64,000 nt of DNA from Salirhabdus euzebyi. GTDB taxonomy: Bacteria; Bacillota; Bacilli; Bacillales; Alkalibacillaceae. The translations under genes were made by a program, and so were the position numbers. The stretch is taken from the NCBI RefSeq assembly GCF_014207435.1, contig NZ_JACHGH010000014.1, forward strand, positions 24,072-88,071, read 5' to 3'. The number at the start of each line of letters is the position of its first letter. The first letter of the stretch is position 1. Of the stretch, positions 34,960 to 45,005 are shown one piece after another. The notes below the pieces were generated by a model. The model did not search any database. It was not told the DNA's origin and worked only from the letters and a program-made list of their open reading frames with translations.

Positions 34960-37206
34960 ATGAAGATGAGAAAACTTAAAGCGACAAATATAACTACCAT
35001 TCTATTAATGGTAGTTTTTACAGGTTTATTTTTACTTTTATTTGGGCGTTTGTTATACATCCAAGCAGCTGGAGAAGTAGAAGGAGTAAATCTTCTTAAT
35101 TGGGCTGATGAACAACGGACGAATTCCTACAGTTTAGCAGCAGAACGGGGAAAGATTTTAGATCGAACAGGTATGGTTCTAGCTGATAATAAACCAGCCT
35201 ACAATATGTATGCCATTTTAAATGAAGAATACTCTCAAAATTCTGAGGAGCCGCTGCATGTCGATGATCCAACGACCACTGCAAACAAGCTGGCTCCTCT
35301 ATTAAATATGGACGAAACGAAAATGTTACAAATTTTAAATGATGGTATTAGGGCGGAGAAATTTCAGGTTGAGTTTGTACCGTATGGTCAAAATTTAAAT
35401 GAACAGACGAAGCAAGAAATAGAGGCTCTTTCGTTACCGGGTATTTATTTCTCAAAGGTTTCCGAACGTTACTATCCAAATGGTCAATTTGCTTCCCATT
35501 TAATTGGTTTTGCTCAAAAAACAGATGAAGGTAATTTTGAAGGTGCTATGGGAATAGAAAAATACCAGGAGGAGTTCTTGTCGGGAGAGCCGGGATATAT
35601 ATCCTTTCAACGGGATAATTACGCAGTAAAACTATTAAATCCTGAAGAAGTGGTGAAAAAACCAATACATGGTAATGATATTTATTTAACAATTGATCAA
35701 AAAGTGCAAACATTTTTAGAAGATGCGATGTCTCAAGTCCATGAACAGTATGAGCCTGAGCGAATTATGGCAGTAGTGATGAACCCGAAAACAGGGGAAA
35801 TACTAGGAATGAGTAGTAGACCAAGTTTTGATCCAAACATTAGAGCAAATATAGAGAACTGGTACAACGACATTATTTCTTATCCCTTTGAACCGGGATC
35901 AACAATGAAAATGTTTACGATTGCTGCAGCTATTGATGCTGGTGTTTATAATGGAAGTGAAACCTATCAGTCTGGAAAATTTACATTTTTAGAAGATGTT
36001 AGACCTATTTATGACCATAAGAAAGAGGGATGGGGCCCAATCACTTATGATGAAGGGTTCCAAAGATCTTCAAACGTTGCTGTTTCTAAACTTGTTTGGG
36101 AAAAGCTTGGAACAGAAGCATTTTTAGAATATTTGAACCGTTTTGATTTTGATACGAAAACAGGTATCGATGTCGCAGGAGAAATAGAGGGTCACATTTT
36201 ATTTGATTGGCCTTCAGAAAAGCTTGCCTCCACTTTCGGACAAGGTACTACTGTTACACCGATTCAATTAATGAAAGCTGCGTCAGCCATTGCAAATGAA
36301 GGAAAAATGATTAAGCCTTATGTCATTTCTAAAGTAATAGACTCTCAATCAGGGGATATTTTACAGGAAAGTAAGCCTGAAATTGTAGGAGAACCAATTA
36401 GTGCAGAAACAGCAAATCAAGTAATGGATTTGTTGGAGACAGTTGTGACATCTGAAGTTGGTACAGGAAAAGTTTACGGTTTAGAAAATTATTCTGTTGC
36501 AGGTAAGACAGGTACTGCTCAAATACCGGATCCAGAAACGGGAGGCTTTTTATCCGGAAAAGAGAATTATATTTTCTCCTTCCTTGGTATGGCACCAAAA
36601 GAGGATCCTGAATTAATGATGTATGTTGCTGTAAAAAGACCGAAACTAGCAGACACAGAAATAGGAAACGAACCGGTATCCTATATATTTAAAACTGTAA
36701 TGGAAAATAGCCTACATTATTTAAATATTAAACCGGATTTAGAAAAAAACGATTTTGATGTTCAACCTTATGTGTTACCAGACTATACAGGTCAATCCAT
36801 CGAATCAGTTCAACAAGAATTGGTTAGTAAACAAGCAAATGTAAAAGTAGTTGGTAGTGGAGATACAGTGAAGTCTATACTCCCTTCAGCTGGAGCTGAA
36901 ATAATTCCGGGAAGTAACACCATTCTTTTAACGGATGGTGATGTGCTTATGCCTGATTTAACCAACTGGTCTCTACGCCAAGTTTTACAGTTAGGAACGT
37001 TACTCAACATAAAGGTAGATTATATTGGGACTGGTTATGTTGTAAAACAAAGCATTCCTGTAGGGACGAAAATGAATGGAAATCAGTATTTAAGTATAGC
37101 TCTCGAACCACCTAACACAGTGCTACCTGCTGAAACAGAAGACACTGTGGAGACTAACGAAGATTTAGAAGATGAAGAAGTAAATAACTCTACAACCACC
37201 GAGTAA
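34960..37206 (+). CDS. pbpB: Penicillin-binding protein 2B (septal transpeptidase)
   Basis: Class B transpeptidase that cross-links septal peptidoglycan, partner of FtsW. The 748 residues contain a membrane anchor (about 12-32), a dimerisation domain, and the transpeptidase domain with GSTMK (Ser314), SSN (370-372) and KTG (516-518). Two PASTA domains follow in the last 150 residues, opening VLPDYTGQSIESVQQEL and MPDLTNWSLRQVL. An acidic low-complexity tail ends the protein. The start follows AAAGGTGGCGC. Confidence 0.96.
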   Translation: MKMRKLKATNITTILLMVVFTGLFLLLFGRLLYIQAAGEVEGVNLLNWADEQRTNSYSLAAERGKILDRTGMVLADNKPAYNMYAILNEEYSQNSEEPLHVDDPTTTANKLAPLLNMDETKMLQILNDGIRAEKFQVEFVPYGQNLNEQTKQEIEALSLPGIYFSKVSERYYPNGQFASHLIGFAQKTDEGNFEGAMGIEKYQEEFLSGEPGYISFQRDNYAVKLLNPEEVVKKPIHGNDIYLTIDQKVQTFLEDAMSQVHEQYEPERIMAVVMNPKTGEILGMSSRPSFDPNIRANIENWYNDIISYPFEPGSTMKMFTIAAAIDAGVYNGSETYQSGKFTFLEDVRPIYDHKKEGWGPITYDEGFQRSSNVAVSKLVWEKLGTEAFLEYLNRFDFDTKTGIDVAGEIEGHILFDWPSEKLASTFGQGTTVTPIQLMKAASAIANEGKMIKPYVISKVIDSQSGDILQESKPEIVGEPISAETANQVMDLLETVVTSEVGTGKVYGLENYSVAGKTGTAQIPDPETGGFLSGKENYIFSFLGMAPKEDPELMMYVAVKRPKLADTEIGNEPVSYIFKTVMENSLHYLNIKPDLEKNDFDVQPYVLPDYTGQSIESVQQELVSKQANVKVVGSGDTVKSILPSAGAEIIPGSNTILLTDGDVLMPDLTNWSLRQVLQLGTLLNIKVDYIGTGYVVKQSIPVGTKMNGNQYLSIALEPPNTVLPAETEDTVETNEDLEDEEVNNSTTTE

Positions 37207-37223
37207 ACCTAATAAGACAGTGT

Positions 37224-37251
37224 TCTAATTTTGTTTTTCGCTACATATAGT
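37224..37251 (+). promoter_or_regulatory. Possible sigma E promoter of spoVD
   Basis: CATATAGT at 37244-37251 resembles the -10 consensus CATACAnT, with TCTAATT 13 bases upstream as a poor -35. spoVD is known to be sigma E-dependent in B. subtilis. The match is modest. Confidence 0.35.
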
Positions 37252-37290
37252 GTGATACAAGCTTACCTTGTACAAAAGGATGATGATCAA

Positions 37291-39234
37291 ATGAAGCGAG
37301 TATCTCAAGTAACAGTGCGAAAACGATTAGTCACTGTCTTTCTGTTTGCGTTAGTCTTTTTTATAATAATGAGTTTTCGATTGGGTTATGTTCAGTTTGT
37401 AATCGGTGATATGTTAATGGACAAAGCGGAAGAATTGTGGAGTCGTGATATTCCATTAAAACCTGATAGGGGAGAAATTTTGGATCGAAATGGAAACGTT
37501 TTGGTTGAAAATGTGTCTGCCCCATCTGTTGCTATTGTACCAAGACAAATTAAAAACCCTCAAGACACTGCAGAGAAGCTATCGGAAATACTTAATATGT
37601 CCGTAAAAGATGCTTACGATGTATTAACGATGACTGCTTCTGTCCACATCATACACCCGGAAGGAAGAAAATTAACAGAAGAACAAGCGATAAAAATCCA
37701 AGAATTAAATTTAGAAGGTGTATACATAGCGGAAGATTCAAAGCGTTTTTATCCTCATGACGAAATGTTAGCTCATGTGTTAGGGTTTACAGGAATAGAC
37801 AACCAAGGTTTAGCTGGTATTGAGCTGTCTTATGATGACAAATTAAATGGTGAGAAAGGGTCACTATCTTTCTTCTCAGATGCCAAAGGCCATAAGATGA
37901 ACGATATGGCAGACCTATATACTCCTCCAAAGGATGGGTTAAATCTAAAGCTAACAATCGATGAGCGTGTACAAACGATTATTGAAAGAGAGTTGGATTT
38001 GGCAGAAGCAAAATATAACCCAGATGGAGCAATTGGAATTGCTATGGATCCAAACACAGGTGAAATACTAGCAATGTCTAGTAGACCAAATTTTCATCCA
38101 GCTGAATTTCAAAATGTACCTGCAGAGGTTTATAACCGAAATTTACCTGTATGGAGCACATATGAACCAGGGTCTACGTTTAAAATAATTACCTTAGCTG
38201 CTTCCTTAGAGGAAAAGCTAATCGATTTAGAAGAAGATGAGTTTAATGATACAGGTTCCATTGAAGTTGGTGGAGCTCACTTACATTGCTGGAAAAGTGG
38301 GGGACATGGCCATCAAACCTATTTGGAAGTAGTACAAAACTCTTGCAACCCAGGTTTCGTGACAATGGGAGAAAAACTAGGTAAAGAAAAACTATTTACG
38401 TATATTAAAAATTTCGGTTTTGGACAAAAAACCGGAATTGATCTGTCAGGAGAAGGTAAAGGAATTTTATTTAAAGAAGAAAATGTTGGATCTGTTGAGC
38501 TTGCAACCACGGCATTCGGGCAAGGGGTTTCTGTAACACCAATTCAACAGGTCACAGCAGTATCTGCCGCTATTAACGGAGGGTATTTATACCAACCATA
38601 TGTGGCAAAGGAATGGATAGATCCTATTACGGGAAAAGTAGTGGAAGAAACGAAGCCTATTATGAAAAAGAGAGTAATATCTCAAGAGACATCAGAACAA
38701 ATCCGTTATGCACTTGAGAGTGTTGTGGCCCAAGGAACTGGTGGGAAAGCATTTGTGGATGGGTATCGAGTTGGTGGTAAAACTGGTACTGCCCAAAAGG
38801 TTGGAGCTGATGGAAACTATATGAGTAACAATCATATCGTATCTTTCATCGGTTTTGCCCCCGCTGATGATCCGAAGATCGTTGTTTATCTAGCAATCGA
38901 TAACCCTAAAAATACAGTACAGTTTGGTGGAGTGGTAGCTGCACCGATCGTAGGCACCATCATGGAAGATAGTCTACGTGCTTTAGGTGTTGAAGAACGG
39001 GAAAATGGTTTCGAGAAAGAGTATAATTGGCCTGAAAAGCCGAGAGTGGAAGTGCCAGATTTAATTGGTCTTACAAAGAAAGACCTACAAAAATATTTAA
39101 CAAACCTTTCTATTGAGGCAGAAGGAGAAGGGGAGTATATTATTCAACAAGCTCCTAAGGCAGGAGAAACAGTTGAACAAGGCTCTACCATTAGAATATT
39201 CTTAAGCGACGATAACTCCAAGAGCAGGGAATAA
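37291..39234 (+). CDS. spoVD: Sporulation-specific penicillin-binding protein SpoVD
   Basis: Class B penicillin-binding protein required for spore cortex synthesis, partner of SpoVE. The 647 residues have a membrane anchor (about 12-32), the transpeptidase domain with GSTFK (Ser295), SCN (351-353) and KTG (497-499), and one PASTA domain at the end. The ATG at 37291 gives the family start MKRVSQVTVRKR after AAAGGATGA; twenty upstream codons of open frame are not supported. Cys333 (in LHCW) and Cys352 (in SCN) match the B. subtilis cysteines 332 and 351, which form a regulatory disulfide opened by StoA. Confidence 0.96.
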   Translation: MKRVSQVTVRKRLVTVFLFALVFFIIMSFRLGYVQFVIGDMLMDKAEELWSRDIPLKPDRGEILDRNGNVLVENVSAPSVAIVPRQIKNPQDTAEKLSEILNMSVKDAYDVLTMTASVHIIHPEGRKLTEEQAIKIQELNLEGVYIAEDSKRFYPHDEMLAHVLGFTGIDNQGLAGIELSYDDKLNGEKGSLSFFSDAKGHKMNDMADLYTPPKDGLNLKLTIDERVQTIIERELDLAEAKYNPDGAIGIAMDPNTGEILAMSSRPNFHPAEFQNVPAEVYNRNLPVWSTYEPGSTFKIITLAASLEEKLIDLEEDEFNDTGSIEVGGAHLHCWKSGGHGHQTYLEVVQNSCNPGFVTMGEKLGKEKLFTYIKNFGFGQKTGIDLSGEGKGILFKEENVGSVELATTAFGQGVSVTPIQQVTAVSAAINGGYLYQPYVAKEWIDPITGKVVEETKPIMKKRVISQETSEQIRYALESVVAQGTGGKAFVDGYRVGGKTGTAQKVGADGNYMSNNHIVSFIGFAPADDPKIVVYLAIDNPKNTVQFGGVVAAPIVGTIMEDSLRALGVEERENGFEKEYNWPEKPRVEVPDLIGLTKKDLQKYLTNLSIEAEGEGEYIIQQAPKAGETVEQGSTIRIFLSDDNSKSRE

Positions 39235-39312
39235 AAAACGGATACAGTAGCTAGATAATCTAAGACTTTAATAAAGAAACTTTTATAAGGATTGTTGTTT
39301 TTGATCGCTGTT

Positions 39313-39478
39313 GATAGAAAATGATACTTAACTTTTACAGGAATTGCTCTTTGAAGCAGCTGGGTGCTAAACGGCCGATCCGGCAGAATACTTCGCGCAC
39401 CTCAGCGCAAGCCCGTGGAAAGCGTAGTATATTTCCGTAGCGGTAGGAATTACACATATTAAGTTACTTCGCAGTTTA
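39313..39478. repeat. Short copy of the dispersed GC-rich repeat
   Basis: 166 bases in the 502-base gap between spoVD and murE. The left 90 bases (to about CGCGCACCT at 39404) match 24988-25077 and the right part (from about AAAGCGTAG at 39420) matches 25343-25402, each with only a few differences. The middle present in the long copy is absent, so this is an internally deleted or minimal version. The rest of the gap (39479-39680) has no gene that I recognise. Confidence 0.85.
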
Positions 39479-39689
39479 AGTATATTGCGAACAACACAAC
39501 CTTTTAGAAAACACCTTTAATCAATAGGGCTTTTTCTTCATCCCCTCCTGAATGTAGCAAAGTTAAACGGGGTATTAACGTCCTTGAGCTCTACAGACTC
39601 CATCAACAGAATTTTCTCTTCGTCTAGAAGTGGTTGTCTTACGGACGATTCTCTAAGAAAAAAAGTTTATCGTCTCGACGCCTTAAATT

Positions 39690-39698
39690 TGCTATAAT
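39690..39698 (+). promoter_or_regulatory. Extended -10 promoter of murE
   Basis: TGC-TATAAT, an extended -10 element with perfect TATAAT at 39693-39698, lies 38 bases before the murE start. The -35 region is weak, as is usual for extended -10 promoters. Confidence 0.55.
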
Positions 39699-39736
39699 AA
39701 AAAACGAATGTTTTTAGTGAGGCAGGAGATTACTTG

Positions 39737-41212
39737 ATGAAATTAATAGATCTTATATCAGTGTTACATTTTTATAAGTGTGATCAAGAATTAAATCATA
39801 TAGAGGTATCAGGAATTGAAATGGATTCTCGCCAAGTTAAAAAAGGAGACGTGTTTGTTTGTATTACGGGATATACAGTAGATGGACACGATTTTGCTGA
39901 GCAAGTTGCAGAGAAGGGGGCTTGTGCTGTTATAGCAGAGCGCCCTCTTTCCCTTGATATACCCGTTATTGTAGTAAATGATACAACGAAAGCTCTGTCA
40001 CATCTAGCTAATCGTTTTTACAATAATCCTAGTCAAGCATTTCGATTAATTGGGGTAACGGGAACTAATGGTAAGACCACGTTAACTTACCTCCTAAACG
40101 AAATTTTTGAAATACAAAAGGAAACGACAGGGTTAATTGGTACCATTCAAATGAAAATTGCAGAGAAAAAGTACTCTGTTCAAAATACTACTCCTAATGC
40201 TTTAGTCTTACAAAGGGCCTTTCATGATATGGTAAAGGAAAAGGTCACAACTGCAGTGATGGAAGTTTCTTCCCATGCATTAGATTTAGGAAGAGTATAT
40301 GGAACAGACTTTGATATAGCTGTATTTACCAATCTTTCACAAGACCATTTAGATTATCATAAAACGATGGATGACTATTTCCGGGCAAAGAGTTTGCTGT
40401 TCTCGCAAATGGGGAATGTTTACACGGGGAAACCTAAATATGCTGTGATTAATGCTGATGATCCATATGGAGAAAAACTCGCTAGAAGTACTCCGTATGA
40501 AGTGGTAAAGTATGGTTTAAACGAAAATGCAGATGTACAAGCAAAAGACCTTGAGTTACATGCAAATGGAACGTCATTTAACATGATTACTCCTGTTGGA
40601 AATGTACATATTAAAAGTCCATTAGCCGGTAAATTCAGCGTTTATAACATATTAGCAGCTAGTAGTGCAGCCATTTGTGCAGGAGTTTCGCTTAAGACAC
40701 TTCAGTACGCTTTTGCTAATACGAATGGTGTGCCTGGTAGATTTGAAACGGTTCAAAAAGACCAAGAATTCGGGGTCATTGTTGATTATGCGCATACACC
40801 TGATTCTTTAGAAAATGTACTTACTACTGTCCAAACCATTGCTACTGGCAAAATTTATGTTGTTATTGGGTGTGGTGGAGATAGGGATAAAGGAAAAAGA
40901 CCTAAAATGGCAGAAGTAGCTGTAAAAGGCAGTCATTTAGCTGTTTTCACTTCGGACAACCCTCGAACAGAGGACCCATTTGCTATTTTAGAAGATATGA
41001 CACGAGACATTTCCTCTCAAAATTTTGTGGTAGAGCAAGATCGTAAAAAGGCGATTGCATATGCTATAAATAAAGCAGAAGCTGGAGATGTAGTACTAAT
41101 TGCTGGCAAAGGGCATGAAACGTATCAAGAAGTTGATAAACAACGTTTTGAGTTTGATGATCGTGCAATTGCTGGACAATTGATAGAGGAAAAGCTAAAG
41201 GGGCGTATATAA
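39737..41212 (+). CDS. murE: UDP-MurNAc-L-Ala-D-Glu:meso-diaminopimelate ligase
   Basis: Adds the third amino acid of the peptidoglycan stem peptide. The 491-residue Mur ligase has the ATP loop GVTGTNGKTT, the DYAHTPDSLE segment and the substrate motif DNPRTEDP. The DNPR motif is the mark of ligases using meso-diaminopimelate instead of lysine, so the wall is of the mDAP type as in Bacillus. The ATG at 39737 follows AGGAG; a TTG codon just before it is an alternative. murF overlaps its stop by one base. Confidence 0.96.
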   Translation: MKLIDLISVLHFYKCDQELNHIEVSGIEMDSRQVKKGDVFVCITGYTVDGHDFAEQVAEKGACAVIAERPLSLDIPVIVVNDTTKALSHLANRFYNNPSQAFRLIGVTGTNGKTTLTYLLNEIFEIQKETTGLIGTIQMKIAEKKYSVQNTTPNALVLQRAFHDMVKEKVTTAVMEVSSHALDLGRVYGTDFDIAVFTNLSQDHLDYHKTMDDYFRAKSLLFSQMGNVYTGKPKYAVINADDPYGEKLARSTPYEVVKYGLNENADVQAKDLELHANGTSFNMITPVGNVHIKSPLAGKFSVYNILAASSAAICAGVSLKTLQYAFANTNGVPGRFETVQKDQEFGVIVDYAHTPDSLENVLTTVQTIATGKIYVVIGCGGDRDKGKRPKMAEVAVKGSHLAVFTSDNPRTEDPFAILEDMTRDISSQNFVVEQDRKKAIAYAINKAEAGDVVLIAGKGHETYQEVDKQRFEFDDRAIAGQLIEEKLKGRI

Positions 41213-42576
41213 TGGTCAAATTTACAACAAATTGGCTCACTACTATCTTTCCAAATTATAAGGGGAAAGCATTAGATTCTATTAATATCTATGAAGTATT
41301 TACAGATAGTCGAAAAAAAGCAAAGTTTAGCCTATTTGTTCCCATAGTAGGAGAAAATTTTGATGCTCATGATTATTTAAAAGATGCGATCAACATGGGA
41401 GCGGTTGCTTCACTTTGGCAAAAGGATAAAGAAATACCGCGATTCCTACCAACTGATTTCCCATTGTTTTTTGTTGAAGACACAATAGTAGCAATGCAGC
41501 AGCTGGCAATGGCATATCGAGAGCATGTAGATCCAAAAGTAATAGGAATTACAGGTTCTAATGGAAAAACAACGACGAAGGACTTTTTCGCAAAAGTTTT
41601 TGAAACGACGTATAAAACAGAGAAAACAAAAGGTAACTTTAATAACCATATTGGACTTCCATTAACTATTCTTAGCATGGAACCAAACACAGAAGTGCTA
41701 ATACTAGAAATGGGAATGAATCACTTTGGGGAAATCGAAACGTTGTCTAATATAGCCAAGCCAGATATTGCAGTTATTACGAATATTGGGGAATCCCATA
41801 TTGAATATTTAGGTTCCAGAGAAGGAATAGCAAAAGCTAAGAGTGAAATCACTTCTGGATTAAAAGAAAACGGAAAACTAATCATCGATGGGGATGAGCG
41901 ATTACTTCAAATATTAGTAAATAAATATGATACGGTTCGAATAGGATTTAATAAAGAGAACGATGTCGTTATTGAAAATGTAGGAGTAAACAATGATGGT
42001 ACTGTGTTTACCATTGAAGATCAGTCTTTTGAAGTGCCATTACTAGGAAGACATCAAGCGAAAAATGCAGCATTTGCTATTATTGCTGCAAGATTCTTTG
42101 GATTAGATGATAATCAAATTCGCGATGGTTTAAAAAATGTTGAATTAACAGGGATGCGTTTTGAGAAAATAGAAACAAAAGAAGGGGCTATCCTAATTAA
42201 TGACGCTTATAATGCATCTGCTACCTCTATGAAAGCCTCTATCGAAGTTGTTAAGGAAATGAATGCCAATCGTAAGGTACTAATCCTTGGTGATATCTTA
42301 GAATTAGGTGAACATTCGAAAAGTTTCCACCGCTCTATCGCAGAGGTAATTACCCCTCCAATACATGCAGTTTATACGTATGGTGTGGAAAGTGAAGAAA
42401 TTTTAAAAGAACTTAAAAAGAGAGATAGTACTATTCAGACCTTTGCGTTTCAATCAAAGGAGAAATTAACTAAAGAGCTTCGCAAAGAGTTAAAAGCTGA
42501 TACTCTGCTACTATTTAAGGCTTCAAGGGGAATGAAGTTAGAGTCGATTATTGAACAGCTTTCATCAGGGGAGTAG
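41212..42576 (+). CDS. murF: UDP-MurNAc-tripeptide:D-Ala-D-Ala ligase
   Basis: Adds D-Ala-D-Ala to complete the pentapeptide. The 454 residues show the Mur ligase order: N-terminal substrate domain, central ATPase ([14 protein letters not shown] and [12 protein letters not shown]), and C-terminal domain with [15 protein letters not shown]. The start overlaps the murE stop by one base (TAATG), so translation is coupled. Confidence 0.96.
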   Translation: MVKFTTNWLTTIFPNYKGKALDSINIYEVFTDSRKKAKFSLFVPIVGENFDAHDYLKDAINMGAVASLWQKDKEIPRFLPTDFPLFFVEDTIVAMQQLAMAYREHVDPKVIGITGSNGKTTTKDFFAKVFETTYKTEKTKGNFNNHIGLPLTILSMEPNTEVLILEMGMNHFGEIETLSNIAKPDIAVITNIGESHIEYLGSREGIAKAKSEITSGLKENGKLIIDGDERLLQILVNKYDTVRIGFNKENDVVIENVGVNNDGTVFTIEDQSFEVPLLGRHQAKNAAFAIIAARFFGLDDNQIRDGLKNVELTGMRFEKIETKEGAILINDAYNASATSMKASIEVVKEMNANRKVLILGDILELGEHSKSFHRSIAEVITPPIHAVYTYGVESEEILKELKKRDSTIQTFAFQSKEKLTKELRKELKADTLLLFKASRGMKLESIIEQLSSGE

Positions 42577-42614
42577 TATGTAAGGACTTTAGTCCAAAAG
42601 GGAGGAGCCCAACA

Positions 42615-43601
42615 ATGTCACAAACAATCTTACTCATTACAATGGCTGTTTCTTTTCTTATAACTGTATTAATATCGCCCTTTGTTATACCATTTTTACG
42701 AAGACTGAAGTTTGGGCAAAGTATAAGAGAAGAGGGGCCAAAGTCACATCAAAAAAAATCTGGTACACCTACTATGGGTGGGCTAATGATCTTGATTTCC
42801 GTATCAATCACAACCCTTATTATGGCAACAAAATTTAATCCGAATCCAATTAGTTTTGAAGTTTTTTTACTTCTATTCGTTTTAATAGGATACGGACTAC
42901 TTGGATTTTTAGATGATATTATTAAAATTGTTAAAAAACGGAACCTAGGATTAACATCCAAACAAAAAATGCTCGGTCAATTGATTATTGCCATTATTGT
43001 TTATCTTATATTAGACCAGCATGATTTTCCCACTTATATAGGTATTCCAGGGACAGATTGGCAAATTAATTTAGGTGCAGGCTATGCCCTATTTATTTTA
43101 TTTATGTTAGTAGGGTCATCAAATGCGGTGAATTTAACAGATGGTTTAGATGGTCTTCTTGCTGGGACTGCTGCTGTCGCATTTGGTGCTTTTGGAATTA
43201 TGGCTTGGCATGGAAACCCACAATTTGAAATAGCAATATTCTCCCTTGCTATTGTAGGTGCTTTATTAGGTTTCCTAGTTTTTAATGCACACCCAGCAAA
43301 GGTATTTATGGGGGATACGGGATCGCTAGCTCTTGGGGGAGCAATTGCGATAGTAGCTATTTTAACAAAATTGGAATTATTACTCGTTATTGTTGGTGGC
43401 GTATTTGTCATCGAAACGTTATCTGTCATGATTCAAGTTATTTCTTTTAAAACAACAGGAAAGCGTGTGTTTAGAATGAGTCCTCTCCATCACCATTATG
43501 AACTGAAAGGATGGTCAGAGTGGAGAGTAGTCGCGACGTTTTGGGTAGTCGGAATCTTATTCGCAGCATTAGGCATATATATTGAGGTGTGGTTAGGTTG
43601 A
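42615..43601 (+). CDS. mraY: Phospho-N-acetylmuramoyl-pentapeptide transferase MraY
   Basis: Makes lipid I from UDP-MurNAc-pentapeptide and undecaprenyl phosphate on the inner side of the membrane. The 328-residue protein has about ten membrane helices and the family motifs [28 protein letters not shown] and [12 protein letters not shown], which include the catalytic aspartates, plus the [13 protein letters not shown] histidine segment. The start follows AAGGGAGGAG. Its stop overlaps the murD start. Confidence 0.97.
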   Translation: MSQTILLITMAVSFLITVLISPFVIPFLRRLKFGQSIREEGPKSHQKKSGTPTMGGLMILISVSITTLIMATKFNPNPISFEVFLLLFVLIGYGLLGFLDDIIKIVKKRNLGLTSKQKMLGQLIIAIIVYLILDQHDFPTYIGIPGTDWQINLGAGYALFILFMLVGSSNAVNLTDGLDGLLAGTAAVAFGAFGIMAWHGNPQFEIAIFSLAIVGALLGFLVFNAHPAKVFMGDTGSLALGGAIAIVAILTKLELLLVIVGGVFVIETLSVMIQVISFKTTGKRVFRMSPLHHHYELKGWSEWRVVATFWVVGILFAALGIYIEVWLG

Positions 43602-44944
43602 ATACATTAAAACAATTTCCTTATGAACGGGTTCTCGTATTAGGTCTTGCTAAAAGTGGTGAGGCTGCAGCACGTATTTTATTTGAAAATGGCAAAAAAG
43701 TACGTGTCAATGATATGAAGAAAGAAGAAGAGAACCAAGCAGCAAAAGAATTGAAGGCACTTGGAATGGAAGTTATAACAGGGGGCCACCCTTTATCTGT
43801 TCTAGATGATGTAGAAATTATTGTTAAAAACCCTGGAATTCCATACGACAATGTCATAGTCAAAGAAGCGTTAAGTCGAAATATTCCTATCATCACCGAG
43901 GTTGAACTAGTAGGCCTTCTGTCAAGGGGTAGTTTTGTTGGGATTACAGGTTCTAACGGTAAAACGACAACGACGACATTAATTTATGAAATGTTAAAAG
44001 CGAGTGGAGAAAAAACAAAAATTGCTGGAAATATTGGAACAGTTGCTTGTGAGGTGGCAAAAGATGTGCAGGAGGATGAAAAGTTAGTCATTGAGTTATC
44101 ATCCTTTCAATTATTAGGAACACAAACATTTCGGCCACATGTTTCTGTGTTTTTAAACTTATTTGAGGCTCATTTAGATTATCATAAAACATTAGACCAT
44201 TACGCTTATGCGAAAGCGAAAATATTTGCTAATCAAACGGAAGAAGATTATGTGGTTTATAATGCAGATGATGGATTAGTTACTTCTTTAGTTCAGGAAG
44301 CAAATGCTCAAACTGTTCCTTTTTCTGTAAATGAAAAGGTGAACAACGGAGCGTGGGTGGATAATAAGTACGTCTACTTTCAAGATCAAAAGATCATTGA
44401 GCTGAAAGAGATTGTGCTAGTCGGTAAGCATAATTTAGAAAATGTTTTAGCTGCTATTGCAGCGTCTCGTTTAATGGGAGCAACAATTGATGGAATTCAA
44501 AAGGTACTAACAACATTCCGTGGTGTTCCTCACCGATTACAATTTGTCAGAGAACTTAACGGAAGACTGTTCTATAATGATTCAAAGGCTACAAATATAC
44601 TTGCCACTTCTAAAGCATTATCGGCCTTTAACCAACGTGTTATTTTACTTGCTGGTGGTTTAGATCGTGGAAATAGTTTTGAGAGCTTAACTCCTTACTT
44701 GACTAATGTAAAAGCGATGGTTTTATTTGGCCAAACGGCAGAAAAAATTAAAGAATCAGGAGAAGTTGTAGGGATAGATCAAATTGAAATTGTCGATAAT
44801 GTAGAACAAGCTGTTCATAAAGCTTATCAAATTTCAAATGAAGAAGATATTATTTTACTATCACCAGCATGTGCTAGTTGGGATCAATATCGTTCATTTG
44901 AAGAACGTGGTGACATGTTTGTCAATACGGTGCATAAGCTATAA
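43598..44944 (+). CDS. murD: UDP-MurNAc-L-alanine:D-glutamate ligase
   Basis: Adds D-glutamate to UDP-MurNAc-L-alanine. 448 residues with the N-terminal Rossmann segment [16 protein letters not shown], the ATP loop [14 protein letters not shown] and the C-terminal [21 protein letters not shown] choose TTG 43598, which lies eight bases after GAGGTG and overlaps the mraY stop (TTGA); the upstream GTG at 43589 is inside that ribosome site. Confidence 0.95.
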   Translation: MNTLKQFPYERVLVLGLAKSGEAAARILFENGKKVRVNDMKKEEENQAAKELKALGMEVITGGHPLSVLDDVEIIVKNPGIPYDNVIVKEALSRNIPIITEVELVGLLSRGSFVGITGSNGKTTTTTLIYEMLKASGEKTKIAGNIGTVACEVAKDVQEDEKLVIELSSFQLLGTQTFRPHVSVFLNLFEAHLDYHKTLDHYAYAKAKIFANQTEEDYVVYNADDGLVTSLVQEANAQTVPFSVNEKVNNGAWVDNKYVYFQDQKIIELKEIVLVGKHNLENVLAAIAASRLMGATIDGIQKVLTTFRGVPHRLQFVRELNGRLFYNDSKATNILATSKALSAFNQRVILLAGGLDRGNSFESLTPYLTNVKAMVLFGQTAEKIKESGEVVGIDQIEIVDNVEQAVHKAYQISNEEDIILLSPACASWDQYRSFEERGDMFVNTVHKL

Positions 44945-45005
44945 TAGGGGCTTGTTTCACTCATAGCCCCAAATTCCAGATAAAGAGGAATTGGGGGTGT
45001 TTTTT

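Noticed and set aside
43082..43429. Minus-strand open frame of 115 codons inside mraY
   Set aside because: Composition is that of reverse-complemented membrane helices; mraY is certain.
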